IMG/VR virus record: IMGVR_UViG_3300015360_000032 | Coordinates: 1-64,000 of that record | DNA length: 64,000 bases | From: a virus | Strand: one strand, 5' to 3' | In this document: positions 37,566 to 46,778 of the stretch, one piece after another | Numbering within the stretch: position 1 is the first letter of the stretch | Layout: every line of letters starts with the position of its first letter | Notes under the pieces: generated by a model | The model's database searches: none | Told to the model about the DNA's origin: nothing | Seen by the model: only the letters and a program-made list of their open reading frames with translations | Translations under genes and position numbers: made by a program

Positions 37566-38021
37566 TTAAGACATTGTGGCGGCAAGGCTACCGTCGATGA
37601 TTACTTTGCTAACACCGGACGTAAAGGCGGTACTAGAGAATCTAAGAATGCCGACTCCACCCGCATCGCTTACATCACCAACAGTGAAAATCGTTGTAGG
37701 TAGAGCCGCATTCATTGCACCTAGCGCGGGATTCGTTCCCCAGAGAATGCACCAAGTTCCAGTACCTGTATTGCTCGCGTTGACGGCAGCAGGAATGGCA
37801 GACAGGGAAAGCGTGTTAGTGGAGTACGCCCATGTTGCCCCTACGTAATGCGCCAAGAAGTTTGCGTTGCCGCTGTTGTACGACGCAAAGGCTGCGGCGA
37901 TACCTGCGGCGGAAGGCTTCGATCCCGAGTAAATAGTGATTGCAAAGGGCGAAGCCATAGCCGCAAAGACGCCTTGGTAAACGAAGAGGCCCGCGAGCGA
38001 TGGGGAATATTGCATTGTCAT
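37566..38021 (-). CDS. Tail-fibre-region structural protein (151 aa)
   Basis: MTMQYSPSLAGLFVYQGVFAAMASPFAITIYSGSKPSAAGIAAAFASYNSG...; small-residue-rich beta protein similar in style to phage virion proteins of the 'ITIYSG..P' type. RBS AAGGAAAC follows the palindrome 38037-38052. Confidence 0.55.
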   Translation of the reverse strand: MTMQYSPSLAGLFVYQGVFAAMASPFAITIYSGSKPSAAGIAAAFASYNSGNANFLAHYVGATWAYSTNTLSLSAIPAAVNASNTGTGTWCILWGTNPALGAMNAALPTTIFTVGDVSDAGGVGILRFSSTAFTSGVSKVIIDGSLAATMS

Positions 38022-38036
38022 ATCAGTTTCCTTAGA

Positions 38037-38052
38037 TTGAAATCAATTTCAA
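38037..38052. repeat. Dispersed palindrome copy 23
   Basis: TTGAAATCAATTTCAA, exact; supplies the DUF2793 gene stop. Confidence 0.93.
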
Positions 38053-38765
38053 TACGATCCGATGAGGGTGGCTACGAGCCCTTTTGCGGTACCGTTACCT
38101 ATCTGGGTTACGTGGATAGTGACCCGCGAATCGTCGGCAATGGCGACATCGCTGATAACCGCAGGAGTGACAGCCGTAACACTGGTTGTTTCTGTGTTGT
38201 CGATGGTGAGCAATGTACTTAGAACGGTTACTCCATTCTCTCTGATGTCCACAGTGAAGAGCGCGCCGCTTGCTTGCGCCGTTTGCAGAGAGATTCTAAC
38301 CGCAGCCAGGGTAAATGCGCGGGGCTGGCGCCAACCCATAACTTCACCAACCTCCAATGGACTCAGATCATAGTCTGAGCAAGCTACTTGCTTTTCATAG
38401 TAGTTGGTAATGCCCAGAAGACTGGTCAGCGTCACCCAGTTAGCAGAGACGTAGGAGTAGTAGCGGGCCTCATCGACCGCGAAAACCAGCCAACCAGATT
38501 TGGGGGGAAAGAATTCCCAGATCGTACCGTTGTACCTTGCGATTTTCTTGTCATGGGTTGACCAAGACCCTGTAGCCGCTGGACCTACGATGTAGGTATC
38601 CCCCGAGGTAGGTGACCCGGGTGGCGCAGTCAAGTCCTTGTCAATCACCTTGGCTTGAGCTAGAGCGTCAACCTTTCTCAGGTTGGCGTTCATGGCATCG
38701 CCCCAGAGTGTTTCTCCAAGGACCCAACCATGCATCAGTTCAATATTTTGAAGAGCAGCAGGCAT
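38049..38765 (-). CDS. DUF2793 tail protein (238 aa)
   Basis: Residues 10-105 match DUF2793: GWVLGETLWGDAMNANLRKVDALAQAKVIDKDLTAPPGSPTSGDTYIVGPAATGSWSTHDKKIARYNGTIWEFFPPKSGWLVFAVDEARYYSY. A beta-rich C-terminal domain follows. DUF2793 proteins sit with tail-tip genes and are thought to be fibre or tip components. Its TGA stop is inside a palindrome copy. Confidence 0.8.
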   Translation of the reverse strand: MPAALQNIELMHGWVLGETLWGDAMNANLRKVDALAQAKVIDKDLTAPPGSPTSGDTYIVGPAATGSWSTHDKKIARYNGTIWEFFPPKSGWLVFAVDEARYYSYVSANWVTLTSLLGITNYYEKQVACSDYDLSPLEVGEVMGWRQPRAFTLAAVRISLQTAQASGALFTVDIRENGVTVLSTLLTIDNTETTSVTAVTPAVISDVAIADDSRVTIHVTQIGNGTAKGLVATLIGSY

Positions 38766-38780
38766 ATCAATTCACCTTTT

Positions 38781-38796
38781 CTGAAATCAATTTCAA
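38781..38796. repeat. Dispersed palindrome copy 24
   Basis: CTGAAATCAATTTCAA; intergenic, followed by the RBS of the DUF2793 gene. Confidence 0.88.
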
Positions 38797-38816
38797 TTTA
38801 GTAGATTGTAGGACAG

Positions 38817-41525
38817 TTACGGGGTACCGCCCCAGTCATAGCCCCAACCAACGCCCCAGCCCTTAGTAATGGCTTTCGGCTCATTACCAGATAGAGTGAT
38901 CGTTCCGGTACCAGGGGCAACGCCCTGAGTCATAAAGAAGTCAACTACGTATTTTTGGTATGACTCTAGAGCAGACCGTACAGACCACAACTCAACTCGA
39001 ATGCTGTACGGGCTGCCGTCGCTCTGCCAATCACTATAGTTGTACGTGTAGCTGAGACCAGTGATTCCCGCAACTGTCCGGAGAACTGCACTGGTAATCC
39101 GGTTCGTGATCTTAACCGTGTACGTCGTTCCCGCCTCAGGTGATACGCTTGAATCTTGGTGATATACCAGATTTTCAAACTGAGTTAGACGGTTTCTATG
39201 GAACCAGCTAAGGGCGAAGCTACCCGGGCGGCTGATCACATTAGGGAAGGGAATTCCATTAAATTGAACGTTTGCCGGGGGGTACGGACGGGGATGACGA
39301 AGCACCATCGTCTTCGTAACCGGAGGAGCCAGAGAGAAAGCTAGCGTGCCGTTAGAAGTACGGGTAAGCGCTCTGCCCGTGACCTCCTCAGTTTCAGAGT
39401 AGTAGGTAGGATCGCGCCCCCACCCACTTAGATAGAAATACATCCGAGATAGTGCAGCATGACTTTGAGGAATAGTGTCAGCACATCCTCGGGCTATAGC
39501 CATCACTCCTGTTCCAGCGTCGAAACTAACTATTCTGACAATCTCATCATTAATCATGGCAGGCAATCCCGCCACAATACCCTGCCCAACGAGGCTCGAA
39601 ACTACGATTGAAGTCTGTAGTGGGGTTAGGGCAAGCACACAGACGCAACTAGGCGTCCATTTACCCGTTCCTTTTACACTAAAGGCTCCACCTGTAATGC
39701 CGGTATGAATTCCATAATCCAGAGACAGAGGTGTCGGCCTGACAGAAAGCAACGTGACGAACGTTTCATTGCCGGTCAAGGCATAAAACTGCGGTGCCGC
39801 CATCGCCTTTAGCAAGAAAATATATGGCGACTCGACCATTGCCGTAGCAGTCGCGGCTATCGGAGGGGCGCCTGATGGCGGGGTAACGATGGGGTCAGAC
39901 CCAACAAAAGATGTAGCCGATAGGCCAAACACGTCTTGCAGAGCGGTGACGGCCATGGTGCCGTCGTCCTGGCTGCGATCTTCAATCTTGCCAACGCGCA
40001 AAAGCATAGCGCCTATGCTGCGATTTGCGTCACTAAATCTAAAAACTTGGCCCGGAGTCAGCCTCCATGCCCTGCGATCCATGATGAACTTAAAGCGGCG
40101 AATGGGTGTTCCGCCGACTCTCAGGTCTCTTTGGGCAAGGCGGGCAGCTAACTCTGGGGTAGGAATGCCAGGGTAGCTCACTGACTTGCTGTATATTGCT
40201 CCCGTAGCCTGCGCGGAGCCAACATTTTGCGCTCTGACCTGTCGAGTATCCCCCGTAACAGCGTCCGTGTAGCTGAGAACGACTTCATTGATCAGCGTTT
40301 GCGGAGAGGAAGAATCGTCTTCCTCGATAGAGAGAATGCCGCTGCTGGTCGTGAATTCGGTCAGGTCTTCGATTCGGGTAGCGTCCCGCATAATTCGTAG
40401 GTGAATCAGCCCACTTTCGCGGCTCTCAAAAAGAACCCCACCTATGTGGTCAATGACTTGCTGAACAAAAGCCTCGACAGTGTCTTCCCGCGTCCATCGG
40501 ATACACAAACCAAGCTTCTCAGCGTAGAGGCTGTCCGCGACCTTAGTAAACGTTTCGTTGTCCAGTTTCGCCCGTGGTAAACCTCTGCCCCAGTCTCTAT
40601 TTGTCAGACACTCATAGATAATATGCGCGGGGTTCATTGCCTTTATGGTTGCGCGCTCTGTCGATAGGCCCCCGTTAACAGCCGCAGGGGGAGCAAGTCG
40701 ATCAATCGTATAGAGGATTTCTACCGCCTCACCGGGAGCTATGTAGGTGCCGGCGATGACTTCCGCAGTAGTCCAACTAACCGCGCCTGCATCTAGTTGT
40801 GGGGTGCCTATCTCAAAACCACGGTAAAAAACAGAGAGGACACTCGTGGCTAGGATGCCGTCTGTGTACCAGGGTATCGTAAGTCCGTCCGACCCGACGT
40901 AGGAATATTGAGACAGTGTTACTGTTTCCGTAGCCCCCGAGGCAGGTGCAGGAGTCTCACCGGGGCGAAACAGTTCGATGACGGCTTTTTCTGGGTACCA
41001 AACGGCACCATCCCAGCCCATCAATGCGCGGCGTACTCGAAACTTCCACGGCTTAGGGTATGCGCTCATAGCGCAAATCATGCCGTCAAAGAACAGGGTG
41101 AACATGCCTCGGAAGCCAGAGACAAGACCACCAAGGAATGCTTGTAGACGGGGATTGACAGGCTGATTTGCCTCGCCCATCAAAACCTCTAAAGAGCCTT
41201 GAACACCCCCTTCTTTTTCCTCCCCGCCGAATAGCTCGGGGACGTTGATAGAAATAGTGCCAGATGTCGTGACGGGAGGCGCAGAGTCAATGATTACTTC
41301 TGAGGGGGGAACACATGTCTCGACGACTGCTAGGTTAATACCCGGTATACCCGTAAACGAGTACGTGCATCCGCCGGCTGTTTGAACGGTACTACCAACA
41401 GGCCACGCTGTTTTGTCGCCAATTTTTATTTCGACAAGAGCATCCACTGGGCCACGACATACGCCCATGTGAAGCTTCATAAAATAACGATATCCAATCG
41501 TTACTGGATCGCCCCCACTACTCAT
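38817..41525 (-). CDS. Tail tip protein, J/attachment-type (902 aa)
   Basis: Large central tail-tip protein. The N-terminus (VTIGYRYFMKLHMGVCRGPVDALVEIKIGDKTAW) and the middle (INPAHIIYECLTNRDWGRGLPRAKLDNETFTKVADSLYAEKLGLCIRW and IDHIGGVLFESRESGLIHLRI) follow phage tail tip/J-like proteins. The C-terminal third is beta-rich with fibronectin-like strands. I choose ATG 41525 (MSSGGDP), overlapping the upstream stop by 8 bp. It shares the phrase ESPYIFL with the Gly-rich adhesin. Confidence 0.8.
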   Translation of the reverse strand: MSSGGDPVTIGYRYFMKLHMGVCRGPVDALVEIKIGDKTAWPVGSTVQTAGGCTYSFTGIPGINLAVVETCVPPSEVIIDSAPPVTTSGTISINVPELFGGEEKEGGVQGSLEVLMGEANQPVNPRLQAFLGGLVSGFRGMFTLFFDGMICAMSAYPKPWKFRVRRALMGWDGAVWYPEKAVIELFRPGETPAPASGATETVTLSQYSYVGSDGLTIPWYTDGILATSVLSVFYRGFEIGTPQLDAGAVSWTTAEVIAGTYIAPGEAVEILYTIDRLAPPAAVNGGLSTERATIKAMNPAHIIYECLTNRDWGRGLPRAKLDNETFTKVADSLYAEKLGLCIRWTREDTVEAFVQQVIDHIGGVLFESRESGLIHLRIMRDATRIEDLTEFTTSSGILSIEEDDSSSPQTLINEVVLSYTDAVTGDTRQVRAQNVGSAQATGAIYSKSVSYPGIPTPELAARLAQRDLRVGGTPIRRFKFIMDRRAWRLTPGQVFRFSDANRSIGAMLLRVGKIEDRSQDDGTMAVTALQDVFGLSATSFVGSDPIVTPPSGAPPIAATATAMVESPYIFLLKAMAAPQFYALTGNETFVTLLSVRPTPLSLDYGIHTGITGGAFSVKGTGKWTPSCVCVLALTPLQTSIVVSSLVGQGIVAGLPAMINDEIVRIVSFDAGTGVMAIARGCADTIPQSHAALSRMYFYLSGWGRDPTYYSETEEVTGRALTRTSNGTLAFSLAPPVTKTMVLRHPRPYPPANVQFNGIPFPNVISRPGSFALSWFHRNRLTQFENLVYHQDSSVSPEAGTTYTVKITNRITSAVLRTVAGITGLSYTYNYSDWQSDGSPYSIRVELWSVRSALESYQKYVVDFFMTQGVAPGTGTITLSGNEPKAITKGWGVGWGYDWGGTP

Positions 41526-41733
41526 TTTTTGCCTCAGCTTCTCTTTGAGCAAACGCCACAATAGCTTCGACCATAGGACCGCCAGTCGCGGCTAAGTCCG
41601 GTGCGGGTATTCCACTCTTGATAAAGTCCCGCCAATCAAGCCCATAGTGTATGAACCAGTCTCTGGCCCCGGGTGTTAAGCAGTAGCCGCACGACCGTAT
41701 GTGGCGAGGATAAATACGAAGCTCATTAGCCAT
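41518..41733 (-). CDS. Small tail-cluster protein (71 aa)
   Basis: MANELRIYPRHIRSCGYCLTPGARDWFIHYGLDWRDFIKSGIPAPDLAATGGPMVEAIVAFAQREAE resembles small proteins commonly encoded beside J-type tail tips ('..R.C..G.R.WF..HGLDW..F...GI....L.ATGD'). Function unknown. Confidence 0.7.
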   Translation of the reverse strand: MANELRIYPRHIRSCGYCLTPGARDWFIHYGLDWRDFIKSGIPAPDLAATGGPMVEAIVAFAQREAEAKNE

Positions 41734-41737
41734 ATGG

Positions 41738-42046
41738 TTACCCCCGCTCTATCGGGGTGGTTGTCAGGTCGCCGTAACTCAGAACCATCCACCCGCCTGT
41801 CCAACAATCACCGAAAATAACCGCTTGTGCAGTTCCCTCGTCTGCCTGCGGGAATTCAAAGTCTTCTATGGTTGCGGCTTGTGGCTGTTGTGTCTTTGGT
41901 TTGGGGGCCAGCGCGCTAGAAACTATTGCGATGATCACCATAATGATGAAGTCATCCCACCCCATCAAGGCACCGAAATAATGCCCCTCAATCACCGGGG
42001 CATTTAGAGCTTGCCAAAAGACAAACAGATTATGCAGGATGTCCAT
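41738..42046 (-). CDS. Tail assembly protein (102 aa)
   Basis: A hydrophobic segment (DDFIIMVIIAIVSSALAPK) is followed by EDFEFPQADEGTAQAVIFGDCWTGGWMVLSYGDLTTTPI. The latter matches small tail assembly proteins encoded next to tail tips. RBS AAGGAA begins at the last bases of the palindrome at 42056-42071. Confidence 0.65.
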   Translation of the reverse strand: MDILHNLFVFWQALNAPVIEGHYFGALMGWDDFIIMVIIAIVSSALAPKPKTQQPQAATIEDFEFPQADEGTAQAVIFGDCWTGGWMVLSYGDLTTTPIERG

Positions 42047-42055
42047 CGTTATTCC

Positions 42056-42071
42056 TTGAAATCAATTTCAA
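42056..42071. repeat. Dispersed palindrome copy 25
   Basis: TTGAAATCAATTTCAA, exact; supplies the hub gene stop and merges with the next RBS. Confidence 0.93.
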
Positions 42072-42922
42072 AAAACAGGGTTTCCGTCGAAAGGGCTCTT
42101 ACCCTGTAGGTGATTGATCCCACCGTAATTCACCATGTTGTTAAACTTCTCACTGCACACACTCGCTATTCTGGCACAGCCGGGGAACGAAGCAACCGTA
42201 TCGCCTGTGCTAAGTGGTGATGTCAACCCTTGCAGGGTGATTGTGTCGCCAATATGAGTGCTGATACCCATTCTTTCCGTCACCCCGGCAAGGCTCTCCC
42301 ACTCAATAAAGCCACCGGAAAAGTATCCATCGGGCGATAGTGCGAGAGAAGTATGCGCTATCGTTATTGCGTCCACTATAGTGATAAACGCCAGAGTCAC
42401 CAGAAAAGAGTTTCTGTTTACGTTGCACCCGCGACCGTAGAGCACATGCGGGCAGTTGCGAGCCCACGATAGGCGCAAGCCCCCACGAGCTAAGGTGATC
42501 TGGCTTGTGTTACACACAAAGACTCGTTCGTTGAGCTTCGTGCGCTTGATAGTTAGGATTGATCCATTCCAATGCACAGGCGCATCCCCAATCAGCGCGG
42601 GGCCAGTGACTACGTTAGCGACGGCTTCATCGATATGTATTTTTCTCAGCCTGATCTGAATCTCTTCGCTAGGGGTGATCGTATCAAGGTAAGTACAAAG
42701 CGGTGCATCCGTGGCTATCGTGATGCTCAGGTCATCAGACGCGGCATCGCCGCTCTGTAGTACCGACCCTATCGAAATGGCTACCGGGGTATACACGTTA
42801 CCTAAAAACGTGATGGGCGTTTCCAAGTTGGTGTACCGCCACGTAATGCCGGTGCGATAGAACTCATAGAGAAACCCCGGTCGCCCGTCCTGCGCCGAAG
42901 TTTCACGACTGTTGAATGACAT
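42068..42922 (-). CDS. Tail hub protein, DUF2163/BR0599 type (284 aa)
   Basis: The N-terminal part (FLYEFYRTGITWRYTNLETPITFLGNVYTPVAI) matches DUF2163. The C-terminal block (RNCPHVLYGRGCNVNRNSF and FPGCARIASVCSEKFNNMVNYGGINHLQGKSPFDGNPVF) matches the phage BR0599 family, including its conserved cysteines. Forms the distal tail hub with the neighbouring large protein. TGA stop inside a palindrome copy. Confidence 0.85.
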   Translation of the reverse strand: MSFNSRETSAQDGRPGFLYEFYRTGITWRYTNLETPITFLGNVYTPVAISIGSVLQSGDAASDDLSITIATDAPLCTYLDTITPSEEIQIRLRKIHIDEAVANVVTGPALIGDAPVHWNGSILTIKRTKLNERVFVCNTSQITLARGGLRLSWARNCPHVLYGRGCNVNRNSFLVTLAFITIVDAITIAHTSLALSPDGYFSGGFIEWESLAGVTERMGISTHIGDTITLQGLTSPLSTGDTVASFPGCARIASVCSEKFNNMVNYGGINHLQGKSPFDGNPVF

Positions 42923-42925
42923 GGT

Positions 42926-45900
42926 TTACCTTTTTGAAATCAATTTATAATCTACGAGCAAGACAACCGCTAAGTCGCTAACACTGGCGACGATAGCTGC
43001 ATCGCTCGGGGCGGTGGCAATATCAATCTTGACTACGTTGCTTCGGTATCCCGGGCTATTCAGATTCCAAATCCATTGACGGAGTGTGGTTAGTTGCAAC
43101 CAAACCCCTGTGGCTGCGCTGATGGGAGATGAGGGTGGAGTACCCGACGTAACTGTTAATTTAACCCAGTGCGTGTTTCCTACCCCCGCCAGGATAGACG
43201 AATACCAGCTTGATCCTGAAGCACTGCCGTTGCCCGTTGTCGATAGCGCGCCGTCTGTGTAGAAATAGACTCCGCAACTGGCGCTGCTTGGCAGTAGTAC
43301 CTCGTCATTAATGTCGAAAACAGGAATCGGATTTACCACGCCTGGGGGAGGTGCCGGCACTACGCCGCCGATGATTACCGCGCCGGCGGGCGGTGTAGAG
43401 ACTACCGGAGGAAAGCCCAAGGTTTCTACTGTGCCCTGCTGTCCAGCGCCATTGCAAAGATATTGAACCTGCAAACTTTGCACGGAGCCCGTTAAAGCAG
43501 GAGGTGTTTGTGTGCCTGTTGCAATGAATTGCCATGTCAATGCAATGCAGAATCCAGCACCACCATAGCAAGTAGCCCAGTGATCGATTTCAGCTTCGAC
43601 CGCAGCGGCGGGCGATCCATAGGTATAGCCAGAAACCGGAGCGCCGCAACTTGCTGTATTCGGGCCGTTGTACCGCCAAAGGCTAGACTGGGGCGGAGGC
43701 GGAGGCGGAGGCGGGGGCGGAGGCGGAGGCGGAGGCGGGGGCGGAGGCGGAGGCGAAGGCGGAGGCGGACAAAGCTGTTTTATCGAAACAGCATCATGGA
43801 ACATTGTGTACCCTGCGTCGTTCGTTGATCCCATTTCAATGTAGTTGATGTTCGAGTTGAACCAAGGCGTAGAGGCAAGACTGCCTGTAAACGCCAAAAC
43901 ACCATCTAAAAGTACGCTGATTGTGTAGGTATCGACCCGTATCGTGACATTGATAGCCCCCGGCCCGGTGGGGGCTACCGCTTCATACAGACTAAACTCT
44001 TCACCGCCTGTTCTGTTTCGTATAGTGATTTCTAGATAACTTGCTCCCAGGTCTGCTCGGTTGCTATACCAATAGACCACAGCGCTACCGCTGATCCCTA
44101 TGTTGAACAGAAAATACCCAAAAGCATCGTACGATGTCGGGCTACCGTTGTACGTGCTGTGTGCTTGGAAATTGATTTCAAAAGGCACAGTAATGGGTAT
44201 GTTGACCGCCGTGCCAATTCCCCCAACGACAAGCTCTCCGGGGGTAGTGTGAGCCCCCGCAGCGGAAGAGGACACGCTGCCTGTGCCGTCTAGAATAATT
44301 ACATCAGAGGGGTTAGCAGGCCACGGGCGCCACTGGAATGTCGTAGGGGCTATATCCGGGGTGTGCGCCGTTATTGCAGTCCCCGCCGTACCCGTAAAAG
44401 TATCCCTAAAGAGGAAATTCGGAATACAAATCGTAGTAGCGGGGGGTACGCCATCTTCGAAGTCCCAGTAGTTGTTTCCACCACCTGTCAACACAGGAGG
44501 GGTGCCAATCGCTTGTCCCGGAAAACTCCACACAACTACACATTGGGTTAAGCCTTCCGTGTCAGCCTTGTGGTTTATCTCAATGCTGTCTAGATCGAGG
44601 TGCCCCAAAGCCAGGTAGCTGATGCAGCGAATGTCATTGATTTCAATGGTTTGGGAGAACGCGGAATTGACACCGATTGCTTCCGTGTCTGCGTCAATCA
44701 CAAGACTATCTGTGATCCGCCTTACGATGTTTGTCCCGTTGCGAAGCTGAATCAGAATACGGTTGCGTCCCTCTTGAAGAGCGAGGTTGGCGGTGTACCC
44801 AATATTGCGAATAACGAAGCTCGCTTGCCCGTTCGGAATTGCCTCCACCACTGTGAAGTCGCTCATGAAGGTAGGCAGCCATATCGAGGTGTGCCGACCG
44901 CGCAGATAGTAGAGCAGTTTGCGCAGATCGTGATTGGCTTCAACGCCCTTGAAAGACCACCGATACGCTATGCTGCTGTACGTGGCGTTAGACGGATTCA
45001 TTATCGAGGGCAGGGAGATTCCGTTGTCTATGATTAGGAACTGTTGCCCGTACTCGAAAGACAAATCCTCGCTATCGTCTGGCCGTTGCGTCAGGATAGG
45101 GATGCCACCAAGCGTAGCGTCGAAGGCAGAGGCAGCAGATGATTCGTTTATCGCAGTAAAGCCAGCCGGAATCGGGTACGTCATCTCGGCTGCGGTCGAG
45201 TGCAGCGTGCAGGTAAATGTAGGGATGTGCGGAAGGTGGTACAACTCGGGCTTGATCGCGGCACCAGCGAAAGAGGTCAGAGTCGAATATGGCTTGAAGT
45301 CAGTAGCCGGGTCGGGTAACGCGCCACTCTCTGACCCAGACCAGAGAGCCCACGCCCCATCCCTTCCAAGCCAGATGTGCCCAAGTTCAATGTCTACCGC
45401 GAACATCAAAGTTCGGGGACCGGACCACTGCGTAGCCATAGAGAAGGGGTTACTACCCCCCAGGCTGTAAATGTTGGGGACCGCACCTATGGATTCAAGT
45501 ATGAGTCCTTGATAGATACAGGCCAGTCGATGCCCCGCAGCCGTGACAAATCCGCACCATCCTACGTCGTTAGAGGCGGAGCTTTGGTCATGAACAAAGA
45601 CTTCCCAGTAGACCTTACCCGTCGAGTTTGAGAATCTGTTACCTGTGACGTTGTGGTAAGTGTGCGGAGAACTGTTGATGAATCCGCCAATCGTTGCGGT
45701 CTTGTTGTTGTTCGAAAGCACTGGCACACCGGAAGACACCCAGAAAACGTCTGGAGAATCAACCACGGTATACGGGTATTTATTGTTCTCTCTGTAGTCG
45801 AATCGCATCGACACTTCAAAGAGTTCATCGCTCTTCTTGGCAGCTTTAGTTTGCTCAGAGATGTACGCAATGGATGCGGGGTAAACTAGAGTGGTAAGGG

Positions 45901-46777
45901 GCCACTCTCGGTCCAGCGGCGGACTAATAGTTACCGTATCGTCGGTCGAGGAGACAATTTCGTATGCTCTGCCCTCTAGCGCATCTGGGCTCAGCAGGAC
46001 AAGATATTCAGCTTTGTCGTATTCACGATATTTAGCATCAACACTGATGATTGTTTGGCCGACACCCAGCCCAGTGGGGTATACAGCACGCTGGGAGGCC
46101 CCCCACGTCTTACCAGAAAGGGAGTGAAGTGTATCCCAGGTGATACCGTCATTGGAGCCCTGTAAATTGAACGATGTAGGGTAAATCCCAAGAACGTCGG
46201 CGGCACTACCGATTGCATAGGATCGAACTACCTGAGCTTGACCTAAATCAATCTGAAGCCAGTGCGGCGGCGGAGTCCCAAACAGAAACAACGATTGACT
46301 AAATCCTAGGTAATTTTCGTCAGTAATTTCATTTTGGAATACAGTTATTCCGCCTTGTGTGCTAGATGCAGTTATAAAAGTTTTTCTGCCGGGCGTCAGA
46401 TTTGTCCCCGTACCGTCAGAATTTAGCCGTAGCTCAAACTCAGCAAGCCCGGAATAGCTCGCGGCATAGCCGGCCAAAATATTTAGCTTGAAGTAGCGGT
46501 AAGCCCTCTCTCTCAGTCTAGAGACTTGATGCCACCGAGGGACGATCCAGAATGGCGTATGAACCGCCGACATCAGTACATCGAAGTGCTGTCGATTCTT
46601 CTTATCGATCAGGAACGTCGCTTCGAAGGATCGGCGCGGCCAGACCCTTCTGGCAATTCTCTGCTCTTCCGTTGATTCACTGCTCTTTAGAATGTCCGTC
46701 TTCCACTCAAGCCGTTCAAGTACCCCATTCTCCCAGTTGGGGCGGAAGGGAAAGAGGGGAGGATTAGTGACAGACAT
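42926..46777 (-). CDS. Large distal tail protein with discoidin-like, SPRY-like and poly-Pro segments (1283 aa)
   Basis: The N-terminus NPPLFPFRPNWENGVLERLEWKTDILKSSESTEEQRIARR...PRRSFEATFL is a common phage tail-tip start. Then come an F5/8C-like domain (WLQIDLGQAQVVRSYAIGSAADVLGIYPTSFNLQGSNDGITWDTL), a SPRY-like domain (VYWEVFVHDQSSASNDVGWCGFVTAAG...), a second tail-type block (LSFEYGQQFLIIDNGISLPSIMNPSNAT), beta domains, a 4+21 proline run and a C-terminal domain. Carbohydrate or receptor binding is likely. ATG 46777 has RBS GGAAGATGAA. Confidence 0.75.
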   Translation of the reverse strand: MSVTNPPLFPFRPNWENGVLERLEWKTDILKSSESTEEQRIARRVWPRRSFEATFLIDKKNRQHFDVLMSAVHTPFWIVPRWHQVSRLRERAYRYFKLNILAGYAASYSGLAEFELRLNSDGTGTNLTPGRKTFITASSTQGGITVFQNEITDENYLGFSQSLFLFGTPPPHWLQIDLGQAQVVRSYAIGSAADVLGIYPTSFNLQGSNDGITWDTLHSLSGKTWGASQRAVYPTGLGVGQTIISVDAKYREYDKAEYLVLLSPDALEGRAYEIVSSTDDTVTISPPLDREWPLTTLVYPASIAYISEQTKAAKKSDELFEVSMRFDYRENNKYPYTVVDSPDVFWVSSGVPVLSNNNKTATIGGFINSSPHTYHNVTGNRFSNSTGKVYWEVFVHDQSSASNDVGWCGFVTAAGHRLACIYQGLILESIGAVPNIYSLGGSNPFSMATQWSGPRTLMFAVDIELGHIWLGRDGAWALWSGSESGALPDPATDFKPYSTLTSFAGAAIKPELYHLPHIPTFTCTLHSTAAEMTYPIPAGFTAINESSAASAFDATLGGIPILTQRPDDSEDLSFEYGQQFLIIDNGISLPSIMNPSNATYSSIAYRWSFKGVEANHDLRKLLYYLRGRHTSIWLPTFMSDFTVVEAIPNGQASFVIRNIGYTANLALQEGRNRILIQLRNGTNIVRRITDSLVIDADTEAIGVNSAFSQTIEINDIRCISYLALGHLDLDSIEINHKADTEGLTQCVVVWSFPGQAIGTPPVLTGGGNNYWDFEDGVPPATTICIPNFLFRDTFTGTAGTAITAHTPDIAPTTFQWRPWPANPSDVIILDGTGSVSSSAAGAHTTPGELVVGGIGTAVNIPITVPFEINFQAHSTYNGSPTSYDAFGYFLFNIGISGSAVVYWYSNRADLGASYLEITIRNRTGGEEFSLYEAVAPTGPGAINVTIRVDTYTISVLLDGVLAFTGSLASTPWFNSNINYIEMGSTNDAGYTMFHDAVSIKQLCPPPPSPPPPPPPPPPPPPPPPPPPPPQSSLWRYNGPNTASCGAPVSGYTYGSPAAAVEAEIDHWATCYGGAGFCIALTWQFIATGTQTPPALTGSVQSLQVQYLCNGAGQQGTVETLGFPPVVSTPPAGAVIIGGVVPAPPPGVVNPIPVFDINDEVLLPSSASCGVYFYTDGALSTTGNGSASGSSWYSSILAGVGNTHWVKLTVTSGTPPSSPISAATGVWLQLTTLRQWIWNLNSPGYRSNVVKIDIATAPSDAAIVASVSDLAVVLLVDYKLISKR
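42934..42949. repeat. Dispersed palindrome copy 26 (one arm degenerate)
   Basis: TTGAAATCAATTTATA; last codons of the 1283-aa gene, just before the hub gene RBS. Confidence 0.7.
43691..43768 (-). repeat. Hexanucleotide microsatellite encoding poly-proline
   Basis: Twenty-six codons, mostly alternating CGG and AGG on the plus strand (CCG/CCT on the coding strand), give 21 Pro, Ser, then 4 Pro. Slippage in 6-bp steps would change linker length without a frameshift. Confidence 0.9.
44166..44181. repeat. Dispersed palindrome copy 27
   Basis: TGGAAATTGATTTCAA; inside the 1283-aa gene (FEINF). Confidence 0.8.
44631..44646. repeat. Dispersed palindrome copy 28 (degenerate)
   Basis: ATGTCATTGATTTCAA; inside the 1283-aa gene (IEIND). 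Confidence 0.5.
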
Positions 46778-46778
46778 T

